A DNA stretch of 64,000 nucleotides from Rhodococcus sp. (in: high G+C Gram-positive bacteria) (GCF_023264675.1 NZ_JAHFVG010000008.1:62001-126000); one strand, 5' to 3'; counted from the first letter of the stretch, positions 17,998 to 28,764 are shown. Made by a program: numbers and translations. Notes: a model not told the origin generated them from the sequence alone.

Positions 17998-19422
17998 GTG
18001 ACAACATCAGTGCCCATGAGCATCTCGAAACGAGTCGACGCGGCGGTGATCGTCGTTGTTCCGATTTTCGTTACATTTCTGATGATTCTCGGCGGAACAC
18101 CCGGAAAGCTGGGTGCGTTCGCACTCGTCGGACTGACAGTGGGAGCCTACATCGGCTTGCGCCATCCGCTGTATTTGACTCGTGCTCTTGCATTTTCATT
18201 GGGCGCATTGCCGTTCGGTTACGTTCCGGGGGTGCACGCGCCCCTGGTGTTCACCTTGGGCGGCGCCGTAATTTTCGCCTCGGTGATTCACCGCACAGCT
18301 GTGAGTCGCATCACATACGGCGAAATGGCGGTCATCGTCCTCATCGTCACTTCGGCACTGTCGGTATTCGCAACCGGCGGCGCGACAGTGGATTACGCCG
18401 AATTCGGTAAGTGGCTCGTTTCGACACTCGTAGTAGTGTCGCTGCTGAGACTTCCGCGGAGCGAACTCGAACTGTTCGGACGAATCTACGTCTATTCGGC
18501 ATCGGCGGCCGCAGCACTCGCCGTCGTCATCTTGGTCGCCGATCCGGAGGGCAAGCTCATTCGGTACCTCTCACCCTTCGGGTACGGCGTGGAAGAAGAG
18601 AGCACACGCTTCGTGTACGACCCCGACGGCGCGACCACGGTTCGCCTGGCCGGGACGTACATCGATCCCAACGCCGCGGGTATCGGCCTGTTCGTCGCGC
18701 TCATGCTGTGCGTGCTGCTCATTCGCGGACGACTCCGGATAGCGCTGGCGCTGCTGCTCTTCGGCTCGATCGTGCTCACTCTCTCGCGCGCGGCCCTGTT
18801 CTCCGTCGTACTCGGGGTGCTGCTGATGCTGCTGTTCCAGAACCTCCGAACCAGGGAGCGCGCAGCGATCATCGGCGGATTCGGACTCGCCTTCGTCGGC
18901 GCCCTGGCGGTGCCCTCCGTCCGTAATCGTGTGTTCTCGTCCTTCGGAAGCGGCGACGCCGGGTCCTCCGCCCGCGGCGACGCTCTCGTAGATTTCCCTG
19001 GTCACATGGCCGGACATTGGATGTTCGGGCTCGGCTGGGGACGTGCCGAATTCAAGGATCCCGGCACCGCCTTCGACGTGAACTACGTTGCGAACGCGCC
19101 GCTGCTGACGGTCTATCGAGGCGGGATTCTCGCCGGACTGGCATTCGTCGCCATCATCGTCGTCGGTGCAATCATCGGTTATCGCTGCTTGCGCTCCCGC
19201 AACTGGGAACACGGATTCATCGGCGGCGGATTCATCGGATTCTCCATCGTCGCGTTGCAACTGGATTTCCCCGTCGTCACCATTCCCGCGACAACGATGG
19301 CCTTTTCCATACTGATCGTTTTTCTTGTCCTTGCGTGGGAAAAAGCCACCGATAACCTGCCTGAAGACCACAAGGAACCCGCATTCACGGCATCGCGACC
19401 GGTATCCAGAAACAGTGCCTGA
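17998..19422 (+). CDS. O-antigen ligase/Wzy-type polysaccharide polymerase
   Basis: Multi-spanning membrane protein of 474 aa with roughly a dozen hydrophobic helices and one larger external loop in the second half, the arrangement of Wzy polymerases and WaaL-like ligases. The loop contains YIDPNAAGIGL and, later, FGLGWG. The GTG at 17998 has GAGGG 9 nt upstream; an in-frame ATG at 18016 lacks a ribosome site. It is divergent from the chain-length/kinase-like gene and precedes the second glycoside hydrolase, consistent with Wzx/Wzy-dependent EPS assembly. Confidence 0.85.
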   Translation: MTTSVPMSISKRVDAAVIVVVPIFVTFLMILGGTPGKLGAFALVGLTVGAYIGLRHPLYLTRALAFSLGALPFGYVPGVHAPLVFTLGGAVIFASVIHRTAVSRITYGEMAVIVLIVTSALSVFATGGATVDYAEFGKWLVSTLVVVSLLRLPRSELELFGRIYVYSASAAAALAVVILVADPEGKLIRYLSPFGYGVEEESTRFVYDPDGATTVRLAGTYIDPNAAGIGLFVALMLCVLLIRGRLRIALALLLFGSIVLTLSRAALFSVVLGVLLMLLFQNLRTRERAAIIGGFGLAFVGALAVPSVRNRVFSSFGSGDAGSSARGDALVDFPGHMAGHWMFGLGWGRAEFKDPGTAFDVNYVANAPLLTVYRGGILAGLAFVAIIVVGAIIGYRCLRSRNWEHGFIGGGFIGFSIVALQLDFPVVTIPATTMAFSILIVFLVLAWEKATDNLPEDHKEPAFTASRPVSRNSA

Positions 19423-19456
19423 CCTGCAGTTTCCTCTAACGAACAATGGTCGTTTA

Positions 19457-19470
19457 CATTTGTACAAATG
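19457..19470. promoter_or_regulatory. 14-bp perfect palindrome upstream of glycoside hydrolase gene
   Basis: CATTTGTACAAATG is a perfect 14-bp palindrome in the 127-bp gap between the polymerase and glycoside hydrolase genes, 80 bp before the latter's ATG. It looks like an operator for a dimeric regulator; no known regulator was recognised. Confidence 0.4.
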
Positions 19471-19549
19471 CGGGTTGCTGGTGGAATGATTTCGTGAATC
19501 GGCTCACGTACCCCCCTCGTACGAGCCCCTCGCGGAGAGATTTGCGCTC

Positions 19550-21064
19550 ATGAACAGGTCTCGAATTCGATCGATACTCGCGGCGGCCGCCGTCGTTCTC
19601 GTCGCGGGCTCCGTCTGGGGTGGCACCCCGCTCCTGTCGTCATCGGACAGCGCGACGGCACCGCCGACAGCGCAGGCACAGACCTCGGCAACCTCGGTCG
19701 GCATTTCCGACAGCGGATCACTGCTGTGGTCGAGCGACGCCGAACTCAACACCACACTGTCGATGCTCGCCGCCGCCGGGATCACCTCGTTCCGCCTGTC
19801 GATTCCATGGTCGAACGTCGAATACACCCAGAACCAACTCGACTGGAGTGCCGTCGACCGGGTGGTCAACGCCGTCAATGCGCGCGGCATCTCGATTCTG
19901 GGAATCATCGCCTACACCCCGCCCTGGGCGACCTCACCCGTCGGGCAACCGCTCAACACGCGACCCGCCTCACCTGCACTTTTCGGCCAGTTCGCCGGTA
20001 AAGCCGCCGCCCGATACGCCGGCAAGATCTCGGCATTCGAAATCTGGAACGAGCCGAACGGATCGATGTTCTACGGGCCGTCCCCCGACGCGGCCGGGTA
20101 CACCCAACTCCTCAAAGCTGCGTATCCGGCGATCAAAGCTGCCAATTCCTCCGCCACCGTCGTCGGCGGTGTACTCGGCGCCGTCGAAGACGCCGCGGGC
20201 ATGCAGAACCCGGTCACCTTCGCGAACCAGATGTACGCCGCCGGAGCAGCAGGCTACTTCGACGCGCTCTCCTACCACCCGTATCAGTACTCCCTGAAAT
20301 TCGCCGACGGCGTCTACGTCGATCACTCGCCTGCACGTCAGATGATGGATCTGCACGCGGCGATGGTGGCCAACGGCGATGGCGCCAAGAAGATCTGGGC
20401 CACCGAATACGGCGTGCCCACCGCGTACGTATCGGAATCCGTCCAGAGCGACATGATCACGCACTTCATCACCAAGTGGCAGGAACTGCCCTATGCAGGG
20501 CCCGTCTACCTCTACCAACTGCGCGATCAGCAGACCGGCAGTGGCGACCCCGAGATGACATTCGGCCTGCTCAGAACCGACTGGAGTGGCAAACCCGCAT
20601 TGTGGGGCGTGATGTCGCTGATCATGAACAACGTCCCGAAGTCTGCCGAGTACAACCGCTTCCAGGCCGTGCCGAGCGCGCTCGGATCTGCGCTGAGCCC
20701 CATCTTCACGATCCGAGACACCTGGGCCCAGATCCGTGACTACGCCGTCGTCTACGAGATGCCCGCCGGGTTCATCGCCGCACCACGCCAAGTGGCCGAG
20801 GCGGTCCGCTACACCTCCTTCCTGCCGACCACCGGCTTCAACGGCACCTGGCAGGACTTCGACAGCCCCTTCGGACTTCGCGTCTTCTCCACCAGCATCG
20901 GCGGCACTCACCTCATCGGCGGCGGCATCGTCGCTGCTTGGGACCCGACGCTCGGCCCGGCGACGTCGGACGAGACCCCCGTCGCGGGCGGCGGTGTGCG
21001 CGTGAGCTTCCAGTACGGGTCCATCACCTGGACTCCCGCTGCCGGCGCTGTCGTCACCAGATAA
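19550..21064 (+). CDS. PslG-like secreted glycoside hydrolase with LGFP-like C terminus
   Basis: Protein of 504 aa, a paralogue of the hydrolase at 10504-12060. A signal peptide occupies about the first 25-30 residues without a lipobox, followed by a Ser/Ala/Thr-rich linker to about residue 48. The barrel carries E168 (EIWNEPNG, acid/base) and E286 (WATEYGVP, nucleophile). The last 130 residues include an LGFP-type segment (VAAWDPTLGP). GGAGAG lies upstream of the ATG. It should be attached to, or released from, the envelope and act on the locus's own polymer; this is inferred from context. Confidence 0.88.
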   Translation: MNRSRIRSILAAAAVVLVAGSVWGGTPLLSSSDSATAPPTAQAQTSATSVGISDSGSLLWSSDAELNTTLSMLAAAGITSFRLSIPWSNVEYTQNQLDWSAVDRVVNAVNARGISILGIIAYTPPWATSPVGQPLNTRPASPALFGQFAGKAAARYAGKISAFEIWNEPNGSMFYGPSPDAAGYTQLLKAAYPAIKAANSSATVVGGVLGAVEDAAGMQNPVTFANQMYAAGAAGYFDALSYHPYQYSLKFADGVYVDHSPARQMMDLHAAMVANGDGAKKIWATEYGVPTAYVSESVQSDMITHFITKWQELPYAGPVYLYQLRDQQTGSGDPEMTFGLLRTDWSGKPALWGVMSLIMNNVPKSAEYNRFQAVPSALGSALSPIFTIRDTWAQIRDYAVVYEMPAGFIAAPRQVAEAVRYTSFLPTTGFNGTWQDFDSPFGLRVFSTSIGGTHLIGGGIVAAWDPTLGPATSDETPVAGGGVRVSFQYGSITWTPAAGAVVTR

Positions 21065-21617
21065 GAAACAATCTTTCGGTACAGAATGTTGGATGGAATC
21101 CAATCCAATTGCCCATATCGTTGTTCGAACGAGTAAAGTCCGAAGAATTACCGACTCGTCCTCGGCTATTTCATACAAGGGCGAACGGTATCTATTCTTT
21201 TCAACCAAAATCGATCAATTTCGTCGGTCTCTCGGAGCAAATATTTCCGCTATGTAAATTCTGAACAAATGAAAAGTATCCATACATGCCCCGTGCAGCA
21301 AAAACACTGTGAACCACCTCACTTAGTGCTACCAATTAGCTCGCTTAACAGATACTTATATACAGCGAACGAATGACACAGTTCTCCAGTCGTGTCTGAC
21401 GTTCCCATCCTGTCGGGGGATGACGGATGCGACCTTCCTCATGCCAACGTCGGCGGGGAAGATCCGAATTGTCCTGCCATACGGACGAATTCACTTCGGT
21501 CTCGGGGCTCCACCGCGGATATGTGCTCAGTTCGAACGACGGGTTGACGATGAATACTTCCATCAGCACTACCACGCACCATACGATCAGCCCTCGGCTC
21601 ATGAACCGGCCGCGCGA
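21065..21617 (+). promoter_or_regulatory. AT-rich leader region of the GT/GMD operon
   Basis: A 553-bp stretch without a recognisable protein gene. The first 350 bp are much richer in A+T than the surrounding genes, with several poly-A/T tracts, and probably carry the operon promoter. From about 21410 the composition returns to normal. Two in-frame ATGs (21427, preceded by GGGGG; and 21550) open a small frame that ends at 21621, overlapping the ATG of the glycosyltransferase. This could be a leader peptide. No terminator or riboswitch was recognised. Confidence 0.45.
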
Positions 21618-22756
21618 ATGACAACCGCGTCCCCGCCGATACGCGTCGCGATCGCTCACGACTATCTGACGCAGCGCGGCGGAGCCGAGAAGGTCGTGCT
21701 CGCCATGGCCCGCGCGTTCCCCGGCAGTCCCATACACACCACCCTCTTCGAGCCGTCCACGACGTTCCCCGAGTTCGCCGACCTGGACATACGCCCATCG
21801 CGGCTCAACCGAATCGGGTTCCTGCGCAAGAACCACCGAGCCGCGCTGCCGCTGCTTCCGTTCGCGTCGAGATCCATCAGCATCGACGCCGACGTCGTAC
21901 TCACCAGCACCAGCGGCTGGGCGCACGGCTTCCGCACCTCCGGTAGCAAACTCGTCTACTGCTATTCACCGGCGCGTTGGTTGTACGAGGCCGAGATGTA
22001 TCTCGGCGAGTCCAGCAGCACCGCGAAGCGAATCATGTTGAAAGCGCTGACACTTCCGCTCCGGCGGTGGGATCGTAGTGCAGCGGCGTCCGCCGACCGC
22101 TACCTCGCCATCTCCACCGTCGTGCAGAAGCGCATCACCGCCGCATACGGGATCGACTCGACGGTGCTGCCCGCGCCGTTCACGGTGGACGCGGCGCCGG
22201 AGGAGACCATCCCGGAAGCCGAGGCCTGGCTCGACGGCGACGCCTTCTACCTGTGCATCTCCCGGCTGCTGCCCTACAAGAACGTCGACAAGGTGATGGC
22301 CGCTTTTGCCGGGACCACCCGCAAGCTCGTCGTCGTCGGACGTGGCCCCGAAGCCGATCGGTTGGGAAAGCTGAAGTCGGACAACGTCACGATGCTCAGC
22401 GACCTCTCGGCCGGTCAGATGACCTGGCTCTACACCAGATGTAACGCAGTCGTCGCCGCGAGCTATGAAGACTATGGACTCACCCCCATCGAGGCCGGCT
22501 ATCACGGCAAGCCCAGCGCAGTTCTGAGATGGGGCGGTTTCCTCGACACGGTCGAAGAAGGCGTGTCGGGGGTCTACTTCGACGAACCTGTCCCCGAGGC
22601 CATTCGGGAAGCAGTGGAGTCCTTGGAGCGAACCAGCTGGGAGCCGTTGAAGATTCAGGCTCACGTGGAGCAGTTCAGTGAGGAACGCTTCGCAGCAGAA
22701 CTGATTGCGGCAGTCACGGAAATACACGAACAATCAACCGAAAGGACGCTGTCGCG

Positions 22757-22760
<4 letters not shown>
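21618..22760 (+). CDS. GT4 family glycosyltransferase
   Basis: GT-B fold glycosyltransferase of 380 aa. The N-terminal domain begins AIAHDYLTQRGGAEKV, typical of family 4. The C-terminal donor-binding domain has the E-x7-E motif in YEDYGLTPIEA and a preceding VVVGRGPEADRL strand. The ATG at 21618 overlaps the end of a small upstream frame; the ribosome site is weak, so coupling to that frame is possible. The next gene starts by ATGA overlap. As first gene of the operon making GDP-sugars, it probably transfers mannose or a 6-deoxyhexose. Confidence 0.88.
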
Positions 22761-23748
<988 letters not shown>

Positions 23749-23752
<4 letters not shown>

Positions 23753-24714
23753 ACTCGTCGCGGCCGACGGCCCTCGTCACGGGAGTCGCCGGGCAAGACG
23801 GCAGCTACCTGTCCGAGGCCCTTCTCGCACTGGGGTGGTCGGTGCACGGAGTCGCCAAACCGGGTTCGACGCACGCCGTCGACAACGTCACGATGCACCC
23901 GTCGGATCTCGGTGAGCCAGGTGCAGCAAAGGAACTGATCGCCGCCGTCGATCCGGACTACGTGTTCCACCTCGCCGGAATCTCGTCCGTGTGGCGCTCG
24001 TGGAACGACCCGGTACTCACCACCCGGGTCAACGGTGTGTCGGCCGCATCGCTGCTCGACGCCTGTTACACGCACCAGGAGGCGTCGGGCAAGCGTGTGA
24101 TGGTGATCAACGCATCCAGTGCGGAGATCTTCGCCGGCTCGGGTATCTCGTTGCAGAACGAGGACACCCCGATCGCGCCGACGTCGCCGTACGGTGCATC
24201 CAAGGCGCTCAGCCACAACATGGTTCAGGTGTATCGCTCGCGTGGTCTCGAAGCCACCAACGCGATTCTGTACAACCACGAGTCGCCGCGCAGGCCCGAC
24301 ACCTTCGTCACTCGCAAGATCACCAAGGCAGCCGCCGGTATCGCCCGCGGTACCCAGAAGACGCTCGAACTCGGCAGCATGTCCGCCGAACGAGACTGGG
24401 GTTGGGCACCGGACTACGTCGCGGCCCTGGTGAAGATGGCGGAATACGGCAAGGGTGAGGACTTCGTCGTCGCGACCGGCCTTGCGCACAGCGTCGCCGA
24501 TTTCGTTGCTGCGGCGATGTCGGCCGTCGGCATCGGCGACTGGCAGAATTACGTGCGCGGCGATCCCGACATGCTCAGGCCTGCGGATTCGGCGAGGATG
24601 GTCGGCGACGCATCCAAAGCGCGAGAGTTGTTGGGGTGGACTCCGACCATGACGTTCGAGGAAATCGTCGCAGCGATGGTCGAATTCGACATGACCGAGG
24701 AGATGGCAGCATGA
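23749..24714 (+). CDS. GDP-mannose 4,6-dehydratase-family paralogue
   Basis: Second GMD-like SDR of 321 aa, directly after gmd and starting at a GTG that overlaps its stop (GTGA). Motifs: TGVAGQDG (11-18), SSAEIF with E126, Y148-x3-K152, and NHESPRRPDTFVTRK, which is close to GMD and unlike the NHxGPGQ of Rmd reductases. The cofactor loop (AKPGSTHAVD) differs from gmd. It could be a second dehydratase, a partner subunit, or an enzyme that has become a 4-reductase or epimerase giving GDP-D-rhamnose or another 6-deoxyhexose. The sequence alone does not decide. Confidence 0.85.
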
Positions 24715-25322
24715 CCGCAGTAGAGAAGCCCACAGACGTGGGCGACATCCACCACGTCTCGGACTACAAGATGCAGGACATCACGTTGACCAGGAAGATC
24801 CGCAACCGGATCGGGACACTGGCGTTCAACATGATCGTCACCTACATCCCGTCGCACCTGATCCGCCAGAACTTCCTGCGCGCATTCGGGGCGAAGATCG
24901 GCAAGGACACCTCGATCTTCCGCGGAACCACCATCCTCGACATCGAGAACCTCGTCATCGGCGAAGCGTGCTCCATCGGCTTTCGGTGCATGTTCGACGC
25001 CCGAGGCGGCATCACCATCGGCGACAACGTCGTCATCGCCAGTGACACCCACATCATCGGCGGCTACCACGATCACAACGATCCGACCTTCAAGCCGATC
25101 CTCGAGCCGTGCGTCATCGGCGACTACGTGTGGATCGCCAGTCGCAGCACCGTACTGAGCGGTGTGACCATCGGCCGCGGCGCCGTCGTCGGCGGTTGCT
25201 CGATGGTCCGCAAGGACGTCGGCGAGCTCGAAGTGGTGGCAGGCGTGCCGGCCCAGGTCCGCGGAACGCGTGATCCGAATGCTCTGCAGTACCGCCCCAA
25301 GTATCGGCCACTTTTCTACTGA
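24711..25322 (+). CDS. Hexapeptide-repeat acyltransferase (LbH/WcaF-like)
   Basis: Left-handed beta-helix acyltransferase of 203 aa. Hexapeptide repeats run from about residue 75 to 175 (IGEACSIG, IGDNVVIA, IGDYVWIA, IGRGAVVG), with the loop HIIGGYHDHNDP carrying His residues at the likely active site, as in maltose/galactoside O-acetyltransferases. It probably acetylates the repeat unit in the cytoplasm. The ATG overlaps the preceding stop. A 69-bp gap with a hairpin separates it from the next gene, the only non-overlapping junction in the operon. Confidence 0.88.
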   Translation: MTAVEKPTDVGDIHHVSDYKMQDITLTRKIRNRIGTLAFNMIVTYIPSHLIRQNFLRAFGAKIGKDTSIFRGTTILDIENLVIGEACSIGFRCMFDARGGITIGDNVVIASDTHIIGGYHDHNDPTFKPILEPCVIGDYVWIASRSTVLSGVTIGRGAVVGGCSMVRKDVGELEVVAGVPAQVRGTRDPNALQYRPKYRPLFY

Positions 25323-25327
25323 TCCCA

Positions 25328-25369
25328 TGTGAGTGCGAATACATAGCAGGTCATGTATTCGCGCGCACA
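25328..25369 (+). promoter_or_regulatory. Intra-operon RNA hairpin
   Basis: A 10-bp perfect stem GCGAATACAT/ATGTATTCGC (25335-25344 with 25353-25362) and an 8-nt loop, extended outward to TGTG/CACA (25328-25331 with 25366-25369) with one mismatch and one wobble. There is no T-run. It sits between the acyltransferase and the second GT4 gene, 22 nt before the GTG start. It may be an RNA-processing, stability or attenuation element. Confidence 0.5.
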
Positions 25370-25391
25370 TGCTCCGAAGGAGCTTCACCAG

Positions 25392-26495
25392 GTGATCCTG
25401 AGCGACTACCGCCTCGTATACGTCGCCCCCCGATCCGGGGTGGGCGGCGTCGGCGATTATGCCGACGACTTCGCCGATGCCGTGCGACCTCACTTCCGCG
25501 AGGTCGTCGAGTACCGTCACGACGGACCCGGCAGCGACTCGGTGCGCGATATTCTTGCTCACCGCCGAGCGATTCAGACTCTCGTCGACGACCCCGAACG
25601 CACCATCGTGCACTGCGAACTCAGCGGTGGATCGGTGGTCCCGTTCTGGGCGACGCGCAGACTCACGGGCAATCCTCCCGTGACCGCGACGGTGCACGAT
25701 CCCCCCGGTCTGGTCTGGTGGCCGGCTCGCACCAAGTTCTTGGCAGGACAGAAGATCCTGAATCACGGGATTCACTACCCGTTTCGCGCCCTGTGGCGCA
25801 GGCTGGAGCGCGCCGCCGCCGGTGACCGAACGTTCTTCGCTCTCACCAAGGCCGGAGCCGACTCGCTGGCACGCGAATATCCTGCCGCCACGGCCAAGGC
25901 GAGCACCCTCTTCGTACCCGAGCGCCCAACCTTAACGCCCGCCGAGCAACGCCCCCCTGCAGTCGGCCTGTTCGGTCTCGTCTACCGCGGCAAGGGTTTC
26001 GATCAGATTCAACAACTGCGTGACGCTGTGCCGCGCGACATCGCGATCCGCGTCGCCGGCCGTGGCACCGAGCAACTTCCCCCGGTGAACGGTGTCGAGA
26101 TCGTCGGCGAAGTGAACGGCCCCGACGAGGATGCGTTCTTCGCCTCGATTCGAGCCCTCGTCGTTCCGTACGGTCGACGCACCATCTACGGCGACGCCTT
26201 CCCCGCATCGTCCGTCGTCACCCGCGCCATCGCCTATCAGACACCCATCGTCTGCATGAAGTACGGCGCTCTCGCCGAATCCGACGGCGGCGCCGTGGTG
26301 GTCGACGGCGACATCGCCGACATCGCACGCGCAGCAGCATCTCTCGTCACCGACGACGCCGCACTCGCCGAACTCCGCCGCGAAGTGGAGGCACTCCGAG
26401 CCGCCAACACTCCGGACCAGGTCGCCCACGATTTTCTCGACGAGTGGCAATCGCTCGTCTCGTCGGCTCACTCCACTCGTGTCGGACCGCGATGA
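25392..26495 (+). CDS. GT4-like glycosyltransferase
   Basis: Glycosyltransferase of 367 aa with a divergent GT-B fold. The N terminus (RLVYVAPRSGVGGVGDYADDFAD) resembles GT4 enzymes, and the C-terminal part has VGLFGLVYRGKGF and a donor-site region GDAFPASSVVTRAIAYQTPIV. The GTG at 25392 is preferred because AAGGAG lies 9 nt upstream; an ATG at 25353 is buried in the hairpin stem. Its stop overlaps the flippase start. Acceptor and donor sugars are unknown. Confidence 0.82.
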   Translation: MILSDYRLVYVAPRSGVGGVGDYADDFADAVRPHFREVVEYRHDGPGSDSVRDILAHRRAIQTLVDDPERTIVHCELSGGSVVPFWATRRLTGNPPVTATVHDPPGLVWWPARTKFLAGQKILNHGIHYPFRALWRRLERAAAGDRTFFALTKAGADSLAREYPAATAKASTLFVPERPTLTPAEQRPPAVGLFGLVYRGKGFDQIQQLRDAVPRDIAIRVAGRGTEQLPPVNGVEIVGEVNGPDEDAFFASIRALVVPYGRRTIYGDAFPASSVVTRAIAYQTPIVCMKYGALAESDGGAVVVDGDIADIARAAASLVTDDAALAELRREVEALRAANTPDQVAHDFLDEWQSLVSSAHSTRVGPR

Positions 26496-27637
26496 ACGCC
26501 AACCTGATCAAGGCAGGCATCGCCGCGCTGTGGACCTACGGCGGCCGCGGAATCGGTCTGCTGTGGACCGTCGCGCTGATCGCGCAGCTCGGAATCTCCG
26601 ACTACGGCCACTACGCAATGGCATTCGCGCTCGCGGCCATCGTCGCCGCGCCGCTGGACCACCCGTTCGGCGTCAGGTCGATCCGCGTCGACGAGGACGA
26701 CTATCTCGGCGAGCGCACGACCCGCGCGCTGATCGGTGTCGGACTCATCGCCGCCGGCCTGTGCCTGATCGAGGTCAACTACATCGCTTGGTTCGCCCTC
26801 GTCGTCGCCGGCGGCGAGATGACGTTCAATGCGTACAAGAGCCGTGCACTGCGCGACGGACACCCCAACATCACTCAACGCATGGATACCGTGCGGCAGG
26901 CGTCGAGCATCGCGGCGGCGTCGGCATACCTGTTCGCCGTCGCCGAACCGACATTGCTCGTGGCCAGCTTGCTCTATGTGGCACCGTATTTCGTCATCGC
27001 GGTCGCCGCACTACTGCAGGCACGGGTCGCGCGGCCACGGGTCCCCGGATCCTGGCGCGAGATGTCGATGCTGTTCTCGGAGAACCTCGCCAACGCCGTC
27101 TACGTGCAGGGCGACGTTCTGCTGCTCGGCTACCTCACCGACAGCACCATCGCGGGCTACTACTCCGTCGCATCCGTCACCGCGTGGGCCGTCGCGTTCA
27201 TCGGACAATCGTTCGGTCACACATTCCACGAGAAACTGCGTCTCGCCGACGGCAGCGTCACCGCCGGGCCTGCACTCAAGCACACCGTCGTCCTTGCCTG
27301 TGCCGCAGGATCCTTGCTTCTTCTCGCCGGCATCGCGGTGTTCTTCACTCCCGCATCGAGTCAGATCGCCGGAGCGCTGGTGGTGATGTCGTTCTTCGTC
27401 GTCATGAGAGTGATGAACTACGTGTTCACCACCGTGTTGTATCTGCAGCATCGCGACCGCACCCGCGTGCTGGCCGCCGCCACGCTTGCGCCGCTCAAGA
27501 TGGTGCTGATCCTCTGCCTGTTCCCGCTCGGCGCCGTCGGTGCTGCCATCGCCTCGGTGGTCACCGACGCCGTCCTGCTCGTCTGGTTCACCCGCGCTCT
27601 CTATCGCGAGCCTGTCAAGGAAGAGGTACCTTCGTGA
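26492..27637 (+). CDS. Wzx-like polysaccharide flippase
   Basis: Multi-helix membrane protein of 381 aa, somewhat shorter than the usual 400-480 aa of Wzx/MOP flippases, with about ten to twelve hydrophobic segments and few charged residues. It is flanked on both sides by glycosyltransferase genes with ATGA and GTGA overlaps. Together with the Wzy-like polymerase at 17998-19422 and two chain-length proteins it completes the export machinery of a Wzx/Wzy pathway. It should move the lipid-linked repeat unit across the membrane. Confidence 0.83.
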   Translation: MNANLIKAGIAALWTYGGRGIGLLWTVALIAQLGISDYGHYAMAFALAAIVAAPLDHPFGVRSIRVDEDDYLGERTTRALIGVGLIAAGLCLIEVNYIAWFALVVAGGEMTFNAYKSRALRDGHPNITQRMDTVRQASSIAAASAYLFAVAEPTLLVASLLYVAPYFVIAVAALLQARVARPRVPGSWREMSMLFSENLANAVYVQGDVLLLGYLTDSTIAGYYSVASVTAWAVAFIGQSFGHTFHEKLRLADGSVTAGPALKHTVVLACAAGSLLLLAGIAVFFTPASSQIAGALVVMSFFVVMRVMNYVFTTVLYLQHRDRTRVLAAATLAPLKMVLILCLFPLGAVGAAIASVVTDAVLLVWFTRALYREPVKEEVPS

Positions 27638-28764
27638 GGCGAGCAACATTCCTGTTGTCCAAGGACCCCGTCACCGAGCACGGCGGCGATATTGCGTTGT
27701 CGCGCTTGATGATGCAGCTCGCGCGCGAAGCATTCGAAGTGCGATCCCTGTGCCTGTCCAAGGAAACCGCACCCTCCCCCGACCCCGACGTCACCCGGGT
27801 GGCGAAGCCGGGAGTGAACGCCTCACTGCTGCTGAAGTCGCTGCGCCCCACACGCAGCGTCGTCCACGGGCGTTACGACGTGGACGCATTCGTCGACGCC
27901 ATCGAAGCCTCCGAGTCGGATGTGTACGTCGCCGAACACAGTTACATGGCCGAGCCGTTCATCCGGTCCGCGAAGTACGGATCTCCGTTCGTGATCAACA
28001 CCGTCAACACAGAATCCCAGGTCTGGAAAGTCACCCGCGGGCTCGTCGGACGCATCGAGGCGCCGCGCATCCTGCGCGACGAAATCCGAGTAGCGCGGAA
28101 AGCCGATGCCGTCGGAACGTACGACGTCGAAGAAGCCGAAATGTACCGCGACAACGGCGTACACGACGCGCGGTGGATCGATCTCACCCTGGAGCCTGCT
28201 CCGAAACTCGACCTCACCGAGACTGCGCGACGCCTCGTCTTCATGGGCACCCGAGGCTGGCCGCCGAACCAGGAAGCATTCAAGATCGCACTGAAGTACT
28301 GGCCGCAGATCTCCGCGGGTATCGACAACGCGGAGCTGTGCATCATCGGCGCCAAAGCGGACGGTGCTGCCGATCCCGACTACCCGGCGGGCGTCCGAGA
28401 CCTCGGATTCGTCGACGACCTCCAGGAATTCCTCGGAACGTGCCGAGCCCTCATCGCACCGGTCGCCACCGGCGGCGGTGTCCGCGTCAAGATTCTCGAC
28501 GCCGCAAGCAAGGGACTGCCCGTTGTCGGCACATCCGCGGCGGTGGGATCGCTCGGCTCGATCTTCGAACTCCCCACGTTCGACGATCCCGAACAGTTCA
28601 TCGCCGAATGCCGCCGCTACCTGCTCGACCGAAACACGGCCGTCAAAGCTGGTGAGCGGCTCTACGAACTCAATTCCGAACGCTGGGAACAGCGTGCACC
28701 GCACACCAGCGTCGCCTCGCTGATCGGCGCGTCCCTACCAGGCACTCTAGGATTACCGTCATGA
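27634..28764 (+). CDS. GT4-like glycosyltransferase
   Basis: Glycosyltransferase of 376 aa. The N terminus (RRATFLLSKDPVTEHGGDIALSRLM) and the donor-site block ATGGGVRVKILDAASKGLPVV place it in the GT4/WcaL-like group. The GTG start overlaps the flippase stop (GTGA), and its stop overlaps the start of the third glycoside hydrolase. It is one of three GT4-like enzymes here, suggesting a repeat unit with at least three transfer steps after the initiating sugar, which is not encoded in the window. Confidence 0.85.
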   Translation: MRRATFLLSKDPVTEHGGDIALSRLMMQLAREAFEVRSLCLSKETAPSPDPDVTRVAKPGVNASLLLKSLRPTRSVVHGRYDVDAFVDAIEASESDVYVAEHSYMAEPFIRSAKYGSPFVINTVNTESQVWKVTRGLVGRIEAPRILRDEIRVARKADAVGTYDVEEAEMYRDNGVHDARWIDLTLEPAPKLDLTETARRLVFMGTRGWPPNQEAFKIALKYWPQISAGIDNAELCIIGAKADGAADPDYPAGVRDLGFVDDLQEFLGTCRALIAPVATGGGVRVKILDAASKGLPVVGTSAAVGSLGSIFELPTFDDPEQFIAECRRYLLDRNTAVKAGERLYELNSERWEQRAPHTSVASLIGASLPGTLGLPS

